A stretch of DNA of 64,000 nt from JANPCX01 sp050916095 (GCA_050916095.1 CP050901.1:4092001-4156000), one strand, 5' to 3'. Positions 16,334-25,208 are shown, counted from the stretch's first letter. Numbers and translations are program-made. The notes: generated from the letters alone by a model not told the origin.

Positions 16334-16990
16334 TCAGGGATTCCAGTGCAGAAAGTTGCGGTACAGGGCCAAGCCGTGGGCGGCGCTTTTTTCGGGGTGG
16401 AACTGGGTAGCGAAAATGTTATCCCTTGCCAGGGCGCAGGTAAAGCGGCCACCGTAGTCTGATTCGCCCACACTGTGGCGCGGGTCGGACGGCTGGGCGT
16501 AAAAACTGTGTACGAAGTAGAAGTAGGCGTTGGCTGGCACGCCCGCCCAGACCGGGTGGGGCTGGGCCTGAATCACCTGGTTCCAGCCCATTTGTGGCAC
16601 TTTGTAGCGGCTGCCATCGGGTTGCAGGCGACCACTCAGCTCAAAACGACGCACATTGCCCGCGATCAGGTTGAGCCCGTCGGTGGGGCCTTCGTCGCTG
16701 CTGGAGAGCAACATTTGCATGCCCACGCACACACCCATCAGCGGTTTGTTGGCGGCCGCATCCAGAACCGCCTCCAGCAGGCCGGACTCTCGCAGTTCGC
16801 GCATGCAATCGGGCATGGCGCCTTGGCCGGGCAAAACCACGCGTTCGGCTTGGAACACCTCATCGGGTTTCGAGGTGATGACCACTTCAAAACCAGAACC
16901 CTCGGCCACATGCTGCACCGCCTGCGACACCGAGCGCAAATTGCCCATGCCGTAGTCCAGGACGGCAACGGTTTTTTTCAAAGTATTCAT
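16334..16990 (-). CDS. hisH: Imidazole glycerol phosphate synthase, glutaminase subunit
   Basis: Class I glutaminase partner of HisF. Catalytic triad visible: Cys in GVCVGMQMLL, His and Glu in TQFHPEKS. N-terminus VAVLDYGMGNLRSV is typical. Separated by 92 bases from hisA. Confidence 0.97.
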   Translation of the reverse strand: MNTLKKTVAVLDYGMGNLRSVSQAVQHVAEGSGFEVVITSKPDEVFQAERVVLPGQGAMPDCMRELRESGLLEAVLDAAANKPLMGVCVGMQMLLSSSDEGPTDGLNLIAGNVRRFELSGRLQPDGSRYKVPQMGWNQVIQAQPHPVWAGVPANAYFYFVHSFYAQPSDPRHSVGESDYGGRFTCALARDNIFATQFHPEKSAAHGLALYRNFLHWNP

Positions 16991-17022
16991 ACAACCATGT
17001 AAATACTGGCGATTCTCAACAA

Positions 17023-17090
17023 CCGTTCGCCCTGAGCCTGTCGAAGGGCTGCGCGCAAATCCTGGGCTTCGACAGGCTCAGCCCGAACGG
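17023..17090. repeat. Palindromic intergenic repeat (REP-like), copy 2
   Basis: 68 bases: arms CCGTTCGCCCTGAGCCTGTC and GACAGGCTCAGCCCGAACGG. Same family as the copies at 14631 and 31327. It lies between hisH and hisB. Confidence 0.85.
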
Positions 17091-17126
17091 TAGGGGTTAG
17101 TCCAAACAAGTCAGCCCAGCGTTGCA

Positions 17127-17735
17127 TTACAAGCTCCCCTTGGTCGAAGGAATCACACCTGCCGCACGCGGGTCAATCTCCAAAGCCATGCGCAAGGCCC
17201 GCGCAAAAGCCTTAAACACGGTTTCGCACTGGTGATGGGCGTTGTCGCCGCGCAGGTTGTCGATGTGCAAAGTGACCCCCGCATGGTTCACAAAACCTTG
17301 GAAGAACTCATAAACCAGTTGGGTGTCGAGCGCGCCGATCATGCCGCTTTTGAACGGCACATGCATCTCTAAACCGGGGCGGCCGGAGAAATCAACCACC
17401 ACCCGCGACAGGGCTTCATCCAACGGCACATAGGCGTGACCATAACGGCGCAGGCCACGTTTGTCGCCCACGGCCTTGGCCATCGCTTGGCCCAGCGTGA
17501 TGCCCACGTCTTCCACGGTGTGGTGGCCGTCGATGTGCAAGTCGCCTTTGGCTTCAATGGTGAGGTCAATCAGGCCGTGGCGGGCAATTTGGTCCAGCAT
17601 GTGGTCGAAAAACCCGATGCCAGTGGACAGGTTGGCGACACCGGCGCCGTCCAGGTTGAGCGCCACGCGGATTTGGGTCTCAGCCGTGTTGCGCGACACC
17701 TCGGCTTTGCGTTCCACCATCGCAGTTGTCGTCAT
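17127..17735 (-). CDS. hisB: Imidazoleglycerol-phosphate dehydratase
   Basis: Single-domain HisB (202 residues) without the phosphatase domain of enterics. Metal-binding repeats GFFDHMLDQIARH, DGHHTVEDVGI and NAHHQCETVFKAFARALR are intact. The ATG overlaps the hisC stop by four bases. Confidence 0.97.
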   Translation of the reverse strand: MTTTAMVERKAEVSRNTAETQIRVALNLDGAGVANLSTGIGFFDHMLDQIARHGLIDLTIEAKGDLHIDGHHTVEDVGITLGQAMAKAVGDKRGLRRYGHAYVPLDEALSRVVVDFSGRPGLEMHVPFKSGMIGALDTQLVYEFFQGFVNHAGVTLHIDNLRGDNAHHQCETVFKAFARALRMALEIDPRAAGVIPSTKGSL

Positions 17736-18814
17736 ACCAAACTCGCTTTCAAGGCCAACATCATTTGTTCGTTCTCTTGCGGTGTGCCCACGGTCAAACG
17801 CAGGCAGTTGTGTAAGAGCGCATGCATCTTGGACACGTTTTTGATCAACACGCCACGTGTTTTTAAGCCCGCAAACACGGCATTCGCATCGGGCACGCGC
17901 ACCAGGATCATATTGGCCTGGCTCGGAAAAGGGGTGACGCCGGGCAGGGTTTGCAGTGCGGCGAGTAGTTTGCCGCGCTCACTGCGGAGCACCGCTGCTT
18001 GGCGGGCGTATTCGTCCTGATGCTCCAGCGCAAAGAGTGCGGCCTCGGCATTGAGCACGCTCACGTTGTAGGGTGGGCGCACTTTTTCAAGCTGCTCGAT
18101 CACGGGCTTGGGGCCCATCAAGTAACCGATGCGCACACCGGCCAGGCCGAATTTGCTCAAGGTTCGCATGATGAGCACATTCGGATACTTCGCAGCCAGG
18201 CCGATGAAACTGCGCGAGGCAAAGGGCTGGTAGGCCTCGTCCATCACCACAAAACCGGGGGCGGCCTGGATGATGCGCTCAATGACTGCATCGTCAAACA
18301 AATTGGCGGTGGGGTTGTTGGGGTAGGCCAGGTAGATGATGGCGGGTTGGTGCTGTTCGATGGCTGCCAGCATGGCGGCCTCATCCAGTTCGAAGTCCGA
18401 CGTCAAGGGCACGCCCACAAACTTCAAGCCTTGCAACTGGGCCGACACCTCGTACATCACAAAACCCGGCACCGGGGCCAAGACCGTGGCGCCTGGCACA
18501 TCGCAAGCCACGCTGAGCAAGGTGATCAGTTCATCCGAGCCATTGCCCAGCATCAAACCAAAACCCTCAGGCAGCGGCGCGTGTTCGGCCAAAGCGGCGC
18601 GCAGATCGTCGATGCGGCTGCCCGGGTAACGGTTCATGGCCACCTCGGCCAGACGCTGGCCCAGGGCGGCGCGCAGGTCATCGGGCAAACGGAAAGGGTT
18701 TTCCATCGCGTCGAGTTTGAGCAAGCCGCCACTGGCCTGCACCATGTAGGCGTGCATGGACTGCACATCGGGGCGGATGTGGCGAGCGATCAATGTGTCG
18801 GTGGGCGTGGTCAT
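17732..18814 (-). CDS. hisC: Histidinol-phosphate aminotransferase
   Basis: PLP enzyme converting imidazole-acetol phosphate to histidinol phosphate. PLP-lysine motif TLSKFGLAGVRIGY, opening KLDAMENPFRLP, and AYPNNPTANLF. ATG 18814 gives 360 residues; the frame extends upstream over the opposite-strand small gene and is not followed. Because two plus-strand genes separate it from hisD, hisC-hisB-hisH-hisA-hisF probably need their own promoter in 18815-18895. Confidence 0.96.
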   Translation of the reverse strand: MTTPTDTLIARHIRPDVQSMHAYMVQASGGLLKLDAMENPFRLPDDLRAALGQRLAEVAMNRYPGSRIDDLRAALAEHAPLPEGFGLMLGNGSDELITLLSVACDVPGATVLAPVPGFVMYEVSAQLQGLKFVGVPLTSDFELDEAAMLAAIEQHQPAIIYLAYPNNPTANLFDDAVIERIIQAAPGFVVMDEAYQPFASRSFIGLAAKYPNVLIMRTLSKFGLAGVRIGYLMGPKPVIEQLEKVRPPYNVSVLNAEAALFALEHQDEYARQAAVLRSERGKLLAALQTLPGVTPFPSQANMILVRVPDANAVFAGLKTRGVLIKNVSKMHALLHNCLRLTVGTPQENEQMMLALKASLV

Positions 18815-18842
18815 CAAACTCAAAACCGGAAAGAAACGCTGG

Positions 18843-18872
18843 TTGACGGCATCATTACATAACATGTAGCAT
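18843..18872 (+). promoter_or_regulatory. Possible promoter with overlapping palindromic operator for the small gene pair
   Basis: TTGACG (18843-18848) and TAGCAT (18867-18872) are 18 bases apart, 23 bases before the ATG of the small gene. A palindrome TACAT-AAC-ATGTA (18856-18868) overlaps the spacer and the -10. Ribbon-helix-helix repressors bind short palindromes like this, so autoregulation is a reasonable guess. Confidence 0.4.
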
Positions 18873-18895
18873 GGCTTGCCTTGAAGGAGATTGCC

Positions 18896-19177
18896 ATGGC
18901 TGCCGTACTCACCAATTTGTACCTGGAACCTGCCCAGCGCAAGTTCTTGGAGAAACAAGCCAAAACCAATGGCACCAACCTGTCCGTGGAAGCGCGCTCG
19001 GCGATTGATTTGTACAAGGCCGGCATCACGCTGTCCGACCTGGACATGCTCGACTTGGCCACGCGCCGCACTAAAGACGACTTGGACGCCATCAATGCCA
19101 CGTTGGACCAAGGCCAGCGCCGCGCCGAACTCTTCTTCGCGCAGATTGAATCCATCAAGGCAGGTTCTCCTGCATGA
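18896..19177 (+). CDS. Small ribbon-helix-helix-like protein
   Basis: A 93-residue protein starting at ATG 18896, five bases after AAGGAGA; an earlier TTG at 18881 is less likely. The first half (TNLYLEPAQRKFLEKQAKTNGTNLSVEARSAI broken into strand, helix, helix) has the pattern of a ribbon-helix-helix DNA-binding domain; the second half is a charged helix. The stop overlaps the next gene by four bases (ATGA). It lies in opposite orientation between hisC and hisD. Its resemblance to antitoxins is only in fold; no toxin is recognised next to it. Confidence 0.6.
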   Translation: MAAVLTNLYLEPAQRKFLEKQAKTNGTNLSVEARSAIDLYKAGITLSDLDMLDLATRRTKDDLDAINATLDQGQRRAELFFAQIESIKAGSPA

Positions 19178-19371
19178 GCAGCCTGGTCGCTGAAATCCTC
19201 GACAGACTGTCGGGCGTGGCCATCTTGCGCGAGAAAGTGGCGCAACAAGACAAAGTACTCGAAGGCATGCAACGCATCGTGCTCGACCAGCAGCGCGAGC
19301 TGGCCGAGGTAAAGGGGACGTTGCGTGCGTTGGTCACGATGCAGTCGGGGTCAACGAAGATTAAAAGCTGA
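19174..19371 (+). CDS. Small coiled-coil protein coupled to the RHH-like gene
   Basis: 65 residues, almost wholly helical (AEILDRLSGVAILREKVAQQ then a heptad pattern to RALVT). Starts within the stop of the preceding gene. Not recognised. Its end overlaps the end of the opposite-strand gene 19351-19734 by 21 bases. Confidence 0.5.
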   Translation: MSSLVAEILDRLSGVAILREKVAQQDKVLEGMQRIVLDQQRELAEVKGTLRALVTMQSGSTKIKS

Positions 19372-19734
19372 AGTCTGTTTCAAATTCATGCCGTCGCTTC
19401 TAACATCGATAGCAAAGGCATAGCCTGGCTGAATATAGGAACCCACACTCTTGAGTGTTTTCCCATCTGCAAGCGTGGCAGATAGATTGAAGCTGCCGTC
19501 ACCACCTTGGAAAAAACGGATAACTGTTCGCTGTCCAGGCTTTCTGTCTCGGATGAGCAAGCTGCCCTCCGCACCACCAGCGTAAGTAACAACGAGGGTT
19601 TCGATTTTCTGCCCAGAATTGTTCAACACCGAAAGCGTGACGACAGGCTGAAACCAGTATCCATTTGCAGCCACAGCCACTCCAGCGACGAATGCGGTGA
19701 GCATCAGAATTATTGGCAGCCAGAGCTTGCGCAT
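19351..19734 (-). CDS. Exported protein of unknown function
   Basis: 127 residues with a clear N-terminal signal or anchor (LWLPIILMLTAFVAGVAVAA) and a small beta-rich domain (VTLSVLNNSGQKIETLVVTY). It begins three bases after the hisD stop on the same strand, so it is read with hisD. No family recognised. Confidence 0.55.
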   Translation of the reverse strand: MRKLWLPIILMLTAFVAGVAVAANGYWFQPVVTLSVLNNSGQKIETLVVTYAGGAEGSLLIRDRKPGQRTVIRFFQGGDGSFNLSATLADGKTLKSVGSYIQPGYAFAIDVRSDGMNLKQTSAFNLR

Positions 19735-19737
19735 GGT

Positions 19738-21126
19738 TTACTTTTCCGTCTTGGAATTAAGACGCATCTCCGCCGCCCGCGCGTGCGCCTGCAGCCCTTC
19801 TCCGTGGGCCAGCACCGAGGCGATTTGCCCCAAGGTTTGCGCCCCGACTGCGCTCACCTCAATCAGGCTGCTGCGCTTTTGAAAGTCGTACACCCCCAGC
19901 GGTGAAGAAAACCGCGCTGTGCCGGAGGTGGGCAGCACATGGTTGGGGCCAGCGCAGTAGTCGCCCAGGCTTTCGCTGGTGTAGGCACCCAAGAAAATAG
20001 CCCCGGCGTGGCGCAATAGCGGCTCCCAGCGGTGCGGGTCGCGGGAGCTGACTTCCAAGTGCTCAGGCGCGATGCGGTTGCTGATGTCGCAGGCCTCTTC
20101 CATGCTGCGGGTGTGGATTAAAGCGCCACGGCCTTCCAATGAGGCGCGAATGACGTCTCGGCGCGGCATGTCTGCCCACAGGCGGTCGATGGCTTGTTTG
20201 ACTTCGGCGATGTAGCCCGCATCCGGACACAGCAAGATGCTCTGCGCCAGTTCATCGTGTTCGGCCTGGCTGAACAGGTCCATAGTCACCCAGTCGGCCG
20301 GGGTGCTGCCGTCGGCCAGCACCAAAATTTCGCTGGGGCCGGCGATCATGTCGATGCCGACCTTGCCAAACACCCTGCGTTTGGCACTGGCCACATAGGC
20401 GTTGCCGGGGCCGGTGATTTTGTCGACTGCGGGGATGGTGGCGGTGCCATGGGCCAAGGCGGCTATGGCTTGTGCGCCGCCGAGGGTGAAGACGCGGTCT
20501 ACTCCGGCGATGGCCGCAGCCGCCAGCACGAGCAGGTTGCGCACGCCTTGGCGTGACCCTGCTGAAGAACCCGATCCACCCGTGGCGACGCTGCCGTCCA
20601 CCGGCGTGGGCACCATCATGATGATTTCCCCCACCCCGGCCACTTTGGCGGGGATGGCGTTCATCAAGAGGCTACTGGGATACGCGGCTTTTCCACCCGG
20701 CACATAAATGCCCACACGGTCGAGCGGCGTCACTTTTTGTCCCAGCAGCGTGCCGTCTTGATCGCGGTACTGCCATGACCTGCCGCAGGCATCCAACTGG
20801 CGCTCGTGGTAGCAACGCACCCGTTCAGCGGCTGCATGCAAGGCATCGCGCTGCTCCGTGGTGATGGCCTTGAGCGCAGCTTGCAATTCCGCTTGCGAGA
20901 TTTCCAGAGCAGCCACTGAGTCGGCCTGCAGGCCATCAAACCTTTGCGTGTATTCGAGCACGGCAGCGTCGCCGCGTTGCTCCACATCCGCCAAGATGCT
21001 CGCCACACGTTCTTCAATGGCGCTGTCGGTGTCGGCAGACCAATGCAATACGCGCTTGAACTCCGCCTCGAAATCGGTCGCGGTGGTGGCAAGTTGGCGG
21101 ATGGCAATTGAAGGGGTGGCACTCAT
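19738..21126 (-). CDS. hisD: Histidinol dehydrogenase
   Basis: Final two oxidations of histidine synthesis, zinc-dependent. Motifs GIYVPGGKAAYPSSLLM, GPGNAYVASAKRRVFG, IDMIAGPSEILVLAD and AEHDELAQSILL are intact. A Gly/Ser-rich insert of about 20 residues (SVATGGSGSSAGSRQG) lies between MMVPTP and NLLVLAAA, where relatives have three or four residues. Otherwise usual length (462). Confidence 0.96.
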   Translation of the reverse strand: MSATPSIAIRQLATTATDFEAEFKRVLHWSADTDSAIEERVASILADVEQRGDAAVLEYTQRFDGLQADSVAALEISQAELQAALKAITTEQRDALHAAAERVRCYHERQLDACGRSWQYRDQDGTLLGQKVTPLDRVGIYVPGGKAAYPSSLLMNAIPAKVAGVGEIIMMVPTPVDGSVATGGSGSSAGSRQGVRNLLVLAAAAIAGVDRVFTLGGAQAIAALAHGTATIPAVDKITGPGNAYVASAKRRVFGKVGIDMIAGPSEILVLADGSTPADWVTMDLFSQAEHDELAQSILLCPDAGYIAEVKQAIDRLWADMPRRDVIRASLEGRGALIHTRSMEEACDISNRIAPEHLEVSSRDPHRWEPLLRHAGAIFLGAYTSESLGDYCAGPNHVLPTSGTARFSSPLGVYDFQKRSSLIEVSAVGAQTLGQIASVLAHGEGLQAHARAAEMRLNSKTEK

Positions 21127-21143
21127 GGCTGTGGATCCAACGG

Positions 21144-21818
21144 TTACTGGCGAATCGCCCGCTCAAACGCATCAATGATGGGCCGAATGGCATCGCCCTT
21201 GAGTTTGAGCGCAGCGCGGTTCACGACCAAACGGGAGGAGATCTGCATGATTTCTTCCACCTCCACCAAATGGTTGGCTTTGAGGGTGCTGCCTGTGGAG
21301 ACCAAATCGACGATGGCATCGGCCAGGCCGGTCAGCGGGGCCAGTTCCATCGAGCCGTAGAGTTTGATCAAGTCGACGTGCACACCTTTGCTGGCAAAGT
21401 GCTGGCGCGCCATGTGGGTGTATTTGGTGGCGACGGTGATGCGCGAGCCGTGTTTCACGGCGGCGGGGTAGTCAAAGTCAGCCCGTACCGCCACGCTCAG
21501 GCGGCATTTGGCGATTTGCAGGTCGAGGGGTTGTACCAGGCTGCCACTCTCGCCATCGTGGGCGGCTTCGTGTTCGATCAAGATGTCTTTGCCCGCCACA
21601 CCCAGGTCGGCACCGCCGTATTGCACATAGGTGGGCACATCGCTGGCACGCACCAGCACCACACGCACCTGGGGCTGGTTGGTGGCCAAAATCAGCTTGC
21701 GCGATTTTTCCGGGTCTTCAGTGACTTCAATGCCGGCGGCTTTGAGCAGTGGCAGGGTTTCGTCAAAGATGCGGCCTTTGGACAAAGCTAAGGTGATGGC
21801 GCGGTTGTCGTTATTCAT
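21144..21818 (-). CDS. hisG: ATP phosphoribosyltransferase, short form
   Basis: Catalytic subunit of the first histidine step: ITLALSKGRIFDETLPLL, GGADLGVAGKD and IVDLVSTGSTLKANHL. At 224 residues it lacks the regulatory domain, so it should work with HisZ, which is not in the window. ATGA overlap with murA. PRPP substrate comes from prs. Confidence 0.96.
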   Translation of the reverse strand: MNNDNRAITLALSKGRIFDETLPLLKAAGIEVTEDPEKSRKLILATNQPQVRVVLVRASDVPTYVQYGGADLGVAGKDILIEHEAAHDGESGSLVQPLDLQIAKCRLSVAVRADFDYPAAVKHGSRITVATKYTHMARQHFASKGVHVDLIKLYGSMELAPLTGLADAIVDLVSTGSTLKANHLVEVEEIMQISSRLVVNRAALKLKGDAIRPIIDAFERAIRQ

Positions 21819-23086
21819 TTCACACGCTCGATGTCCGCGCCAATGCCGCGCAGCTTGGTTTCCATTTGGTCGTACCCACGGTCGAGGTGGTAGATGCGGT
21901 CCACCACGGTTTCGCCGCTGGCCACCAGTCCCGCAATCACCAGGCTGGCCGACGCCCGCAAGTCAGTGGCCATGACGATGGCGCCCGAGAGTTTGTCCAC
22001 GCCTTGCATCACCGCCGTGTGACCGTCCACTTGAATGTTGGCGCCCAGGCGCACGAGTTCGTTCACATGCATGAAACGGTTCTCGAAAATCGTCTCAGTC
22101 ACTTTGGCGGTTCCGTTCGCGATGCAATTGAGCGCCATGAACTGGGCCTGCATGTCCGTTGGGAAAGCGGGGTACTCGCTGGTGCGAAAGCCCACGGCCG
22201 TGGGGCGGTCGAGCATGCGCACACGGATCCAGTCCGGTCCCGCTTCGATGCCCACACCGGCTTCACGCAGTTTTTCGATCACTGAGTCCAGGTGGTCCGC
22301 GCGCGTGCGGCGCAGCACCACGTCGCCACCGGCGGCGGCCACTGCGCACAGGAAGGTGCCGGTTTCAATGCGGTCGGGCACGATATGGTGGGCGCGGGTG
22401 GCGTCCAGGCCGTTCAGTTTGGTCACGCCTTGAATGCGGATTTGGCTGCTGCCGTGGCCTTCAATTTGGGCGCCCATTTGGACCAGCATCTCGGCCAGGT
22501 CCACCACTTCGGGCTCGCGGGCCGCGTTTTCCAGCACCGTTTCGCCATCGGCCAAGGTGGCGGCCATCAGCAGGTTTTCGGTGCCGGTGACGGTGACCAT
22601 GTCGGTGGTGATGCGGGCACCTTTGAGTTTTGTAGCCTTGGCGATGATGTAGCCGTGCTCAACCGTGATGTCCGCCCCCATGACCTGCAGGCCTTTGATG
22701 TGCTGGTCCACCGGGCGCGAGCCAATGGCGCACCCACCCGGCAGCGATACGGTGGCTTCGCCAAAACGCGCGAGCAAGGGGCCCAGCACCAAAATGGAGG
22801 CACGCATGGTTTTCACCAAGTCGTAGGGGGCCTCGGGTGAAGTCACGGTACCTGCGTTCAAAGTGATGTGACTGGCGTCAGTCACATCAAACTCCGCCTT
22901 GGCGCCCATGTTGCGCAGCAACTTGAGCGTGGTGTTCACGTCTTGCAGCTGGGGCACATTACGCAGGTTCACCGCCTCGGCGGTGAGCAAGCAGGCGCAC
23001 AACTCGGGCAAAGCCGCGTTTTTGGCACCAGAGATGGTGACTTCGCCTTCAAGACGGCGGCCACCACGGATGAGTAATTTGTCCAT
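21815..23086 (-). CDS. murA: UDP-N-acetylglucosamine 1-carboxyvinyltransferase
   Basis: First committed step of peptidoglycan synthesis. Starts MDKLLIRGGRRLEGEVTISG; the active-site Cys lies in PGGCAIGSRPVDQH, so the enzyme should be fosfomycin-sensitive in principle. ATG 23086 gives 423 residues; a longer frame to 23137 is not family-like. Transcribed ahead of hisG. Confidence 0.97.
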   Translation of the reverse strand: MDKLLIRGGRRLEGEVTISGAKNAALPELCACLLTAEAVNLRNVPQLQDVNTTLKLLRNMGAKAEFDVTDASHITLNAGTVTSPEAPYDLVKTMRASILVLGPLLARFGEATVSLPGGCAIGSRPVDQHIKGLQVMGADITVEHGYIIAKATKLKGARITTDMVTVTGTENLLMAATLADGETVLENAAREPEVVDLAEMLVQMGAQIEGHGSSQIRIQGVTKLNGLDATRAHHIVPDRIETGTFLCAVAAAGGDVVLRRTRADHLDSVIEKLREAGVGIEAGPDWIRVRMLDRPTAVGFRTSEYPAFPTDMQAQFMALNCIANGTAKVTETIFENRFMHVNELVRLGANIQVDGHTAVMQGVDKLSGAIVMATDLRASASLVIAGLVASGETVVDRIYHLDRGYDQMETKLRGIGADIERVK

Positions 23087-23144
23087 CGATTGGGGGGCAG
23101 CACACGCAACGACCACGGATGCGGGGCACTGGCCCACACCCCGG

Positions 23145-23164
23145 GCCGCAGTGCAAACTGCGGC
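23145..23164 (-). other. Perfect stem-loop between the BolA-family gene and murA
   Basis: GCCGCAGT (23145-23152) pairs with ACTGCGGC (23157-23164) round a GCAA loop (TTGC on the transcript). No T-run follows on the minus strand, so it is more likely an mRNA processing or stability element than a terminator. Confidence 0.45.
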
Positions 23165-23170
23165 TACGGT

Positions 23171-23470
23171 TCAGTGGTGGTGGGCGGCGGTGGGTTGAGA
23201 AGCTGCAACGGCGCTTGCCGTAGCAGCCCACTCGACAGGGGTCAGCGTCTTCATGGACAGCGCGTGGATTTGCTCGCGCATTCTATCGCCCAGGGCCTTG
23301 TAAACCCGCTGGTGACGGGCCACACGGCTCGCCCCGTCGAACTCGCTAGAGACGATGGTGGCAAAAAAATGGCGGCCATCGCCTTCAACTTCCAGGTGCT
23401 CGCAGGCCAGGCCTTGGGCAATGAAGTGCTGGACGTCGGAAGCCGTGGGGTTGGTATTCTGGTCTGCCAT
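23171..23470 (-). CDS. BolA family protein (IbaG/YrbA-like)
   Basis: 99 residues with the BolA helix-strand pattern (VEGDGRHFFATIVSSEFDG, SRVARHQRVYKALGDRM, EIHALSMKT region). In E. coli yrbA (ibaG) also sits just before murA. Family members bind monothiol glutaredoxins and iron-sulfur clusters. ATG 23470 chosen; the longer frame upstream overlaps the ABC permease end. Confidence 0.88.
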   Translation of the reverse strand: MADQNTNPTASDVQHFIAQGLACEHLEVEGDGRHFFATIVSSEFDGASRVARHQRVYKALGDRMREQIHALSMKTLTPVEWAATASAVAASQPTAAHHH

Positions 23471-23487
23471 GATGGGACGATTATCTC

Positions 23488-24270
23488 TCAGTGCCTGATC
23501 TTGTAGCCCGTGCGCAGCAAATACAGGCACAACCCGCAGACCAAAGCCAAGCTGATGGACACCACTGCCAGGCTGAACCAGGGAGACACATCACTCACAC
23601 CAAAAAAGCCGTGGCGAAAGCCGTCGATCATGTAGAAAAACGGATTGAAGTGGCTGACCTGCTGCCACAGCGGCGGCAGTGAACCCACGGAATAAAACAC
23701 GCCGGACAAGAACGTCATGGGCATGATGATGAAGTTTTGAAACGCGGCGATCTGGTCAAACTTTTCCGCCCACAGTCCCGCGATCAAACCTAAAGCGCCC
23801 ATCATGCCCGCACCCAAGAGCGTGAACACCAGCACCCACGGCCAATGCGCACTGCTGATTGACGACCACGGCATGAACCAGGACGTGACGAACAGCACCC
23901 CAGCCCCCACCACCACACCGCGCACCACGGAGGCACCGACATAGGCCAAAAACCAGGCCCAGTGCGACAGCGGCGTGACCAGCAAGAACACCAAATTGCC
24001 GGTGATCTTGCTTTGGATGAGCGAGCTGCTGCTGTTGGCAAAGGCGTTTTGCAACACGCTCATCATCACAAGGCCAGGGATCAAAAAGCTGGTGTAACTC
24101 AGGCTCTCGTAGACCTTCACATGGTCTTCCAGCACATGGCCAAAAATCAGCAGGTAAAGCACCGCGGTGAGTACAGGCGCGGCCACGGTTTGAAAACTCA
24201 CCTTCCAAAACCGCAGTACTTCTTTGTACAGCAGTGTTGAGGTGCCAGACAGCGCCTGTGCAATCTTCAT
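23488..24270 (-). CDS. ABC-2 type exporter permease
   Basis: 260 residues, six predicted membrane helices, with the ABC-2 signature region FLSGVFYSVGSLPPLWQQVSHFNP cut at FYMIDGFRHG. Pairs with the ATPase gene by an ATGA overlap. The cargo is unknown; family members export polysaccharides, lipids or drugs. Start ATG 24270. Confidence 0.9.
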   Translation of the reverse strand: MKIAQALSGTSTLLYKEVLRFWKVSFQTVAAPVLTAVLYLLIFGHVLEDHVKVYESLSYTSFLIPGLVMMSVLQNAFANSSSSLIQSKITGNLVFLLVTPLSHWAWFLAYVGASVVRGVVVGAGVLFVTSWFMPWSSISSAHWPWVLVFTLLGAGMMGALGLIAGLWAEKFDQIAAFQNFIIMPMTFLSGVFYSVGSLPPLWQQVSHFNPFFYMIDGFRHGFFGVSDVSPWFSLAVVSISLALVCGLCLYLLRTGYKIRH

Positions 24271-25208
24271 GGTGTCGCCTCCACGGCGGGGGCGTCTTGC
24301 ATGATTTCCAGAAACACATCCTCCAAATCGGCGCGGCCAATCTCCAGGTCTTCGGGTTTGCAACCAGCGCCGCGTAAGGTGGCCAGCGCGGTTTCCACCT
24401 CTTGTGCATCGTGGGCTTTGATTTGCACGATGCGGCCTGTCACGCGCGATTGCGCTTGCAGCGAAGCTGGAACCGGGGCGTCCATCTTGAAGCGCAACAT
24501 GGTGCTGGCGCGCCCCGCCAGCAAGGCCGAGGTGGTGTCCAGCGCCACCACGCGGCCCGCTTTGAGCATGGCGATGCGGCTGCACAAGGCTTCAGCTTCT
24601 TCCAAATAATGGGTGGTGAGCAACACGGTGTGGCCTTCTTTGTTGAGGCGCGCAACAAAACCCCACAAGGTTTGGCGCAGCTCCACATCGACCCCGGCCG
24701 TGGGTTCGTCTAACACGATCACAGGCGGGCGGTGCACCAAGGCCTGAGCCACCAGCACGCGGCGTTTCATGCCACCTGAGAGTTGCCGCATGTTGGCATC
24801 GGCTTTGTCAGACAGCCCCAGGTGGTGCAGAAGTTCATCGATCCACGCATCGTTTTTGCGGATTCCGAAGTAGCCGCTTTGTATGCGCAGCGACTCGCGC
24901 ACGCTGAAAAACGGGTCGAACACCAGCTCCTGCGGCACGATACCTAAAGTGTGGCGTGCGGCAGCGTAGTCGCTCACCACATCATGGCCATGCACCGTGA
25001 CCTGGCCCTGCGAGGCGGACGACAACCCTGCCAAGATGCTGATGAGTGAGGTCTTCCCAGCGCCATTGGGGCCCAGCAGGCCGAAAAATTCGCCTGGTTG
25101 AATGTCAAAACTGACATCACTCAGGGCATGCACTGCACCCTTGCCGCCCAAGTAGGTTTTGCTGACGCGGCGAAAAGAAACGGCGGGGGAGGAAGTGAGC
25201 TCATGCAT
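24267..25208 (-). CDS. ABC exporter ATP-binding protein
   Basis: 313 residues with Walker A LLGPNGAGKTSLI, signature RQLSGGMKRRVLVAQAL, Walker B PVIVLDEPTAGVD and H-loop LLTTHYLEE; a C-terminal extension of about 80 residues follows. Start at ATG 25208 (MHELTSSPAVSF); the frame upstream to 25496 overlaps the divergent tetR-type gene and is not used. Confidence 0.93.
   Translation of the reverse strand: MHELTSSPAVSFRRVSKTYLGGKGAVHALSDVSFDIQPGEFFGLLGPNGAGKTSLISILAGLSSASQGQVTVHGHDVVSDYAAARHTLGIVPQELVFDPFFSVRESLRIQSGYFGIRKNDAWIDELLHHLGLSDKADANMRQLSGGMKRRVLVAQALVHRPPVIVLDEPTAGVDVELRQTLWGFVARLNKEGHTVLLTTHYLEEAEALCSRIAMLKAGRVVALDTTSALLAGRASTMLRFKMDAPVPASLQAQSRVTGRIVQIKAHDAQEVETALATLRGAGCKPEDLEIGRADLEDVFLEIMQDAPAVEATP

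Noticed and set aside
18815..19111. Longer hisC reading up to 19111
   Set aside because: The extra 99 residues are antisense to the small plus-strand gene pair and unlike HisC; the family start is at 18814.
18896..19371. Calling the small pair a toxin-antitoxin system
   Set aside because: Only the first protein has an antitoxin-like fold; the second shows no toxin motif, so the label would be unsupported.
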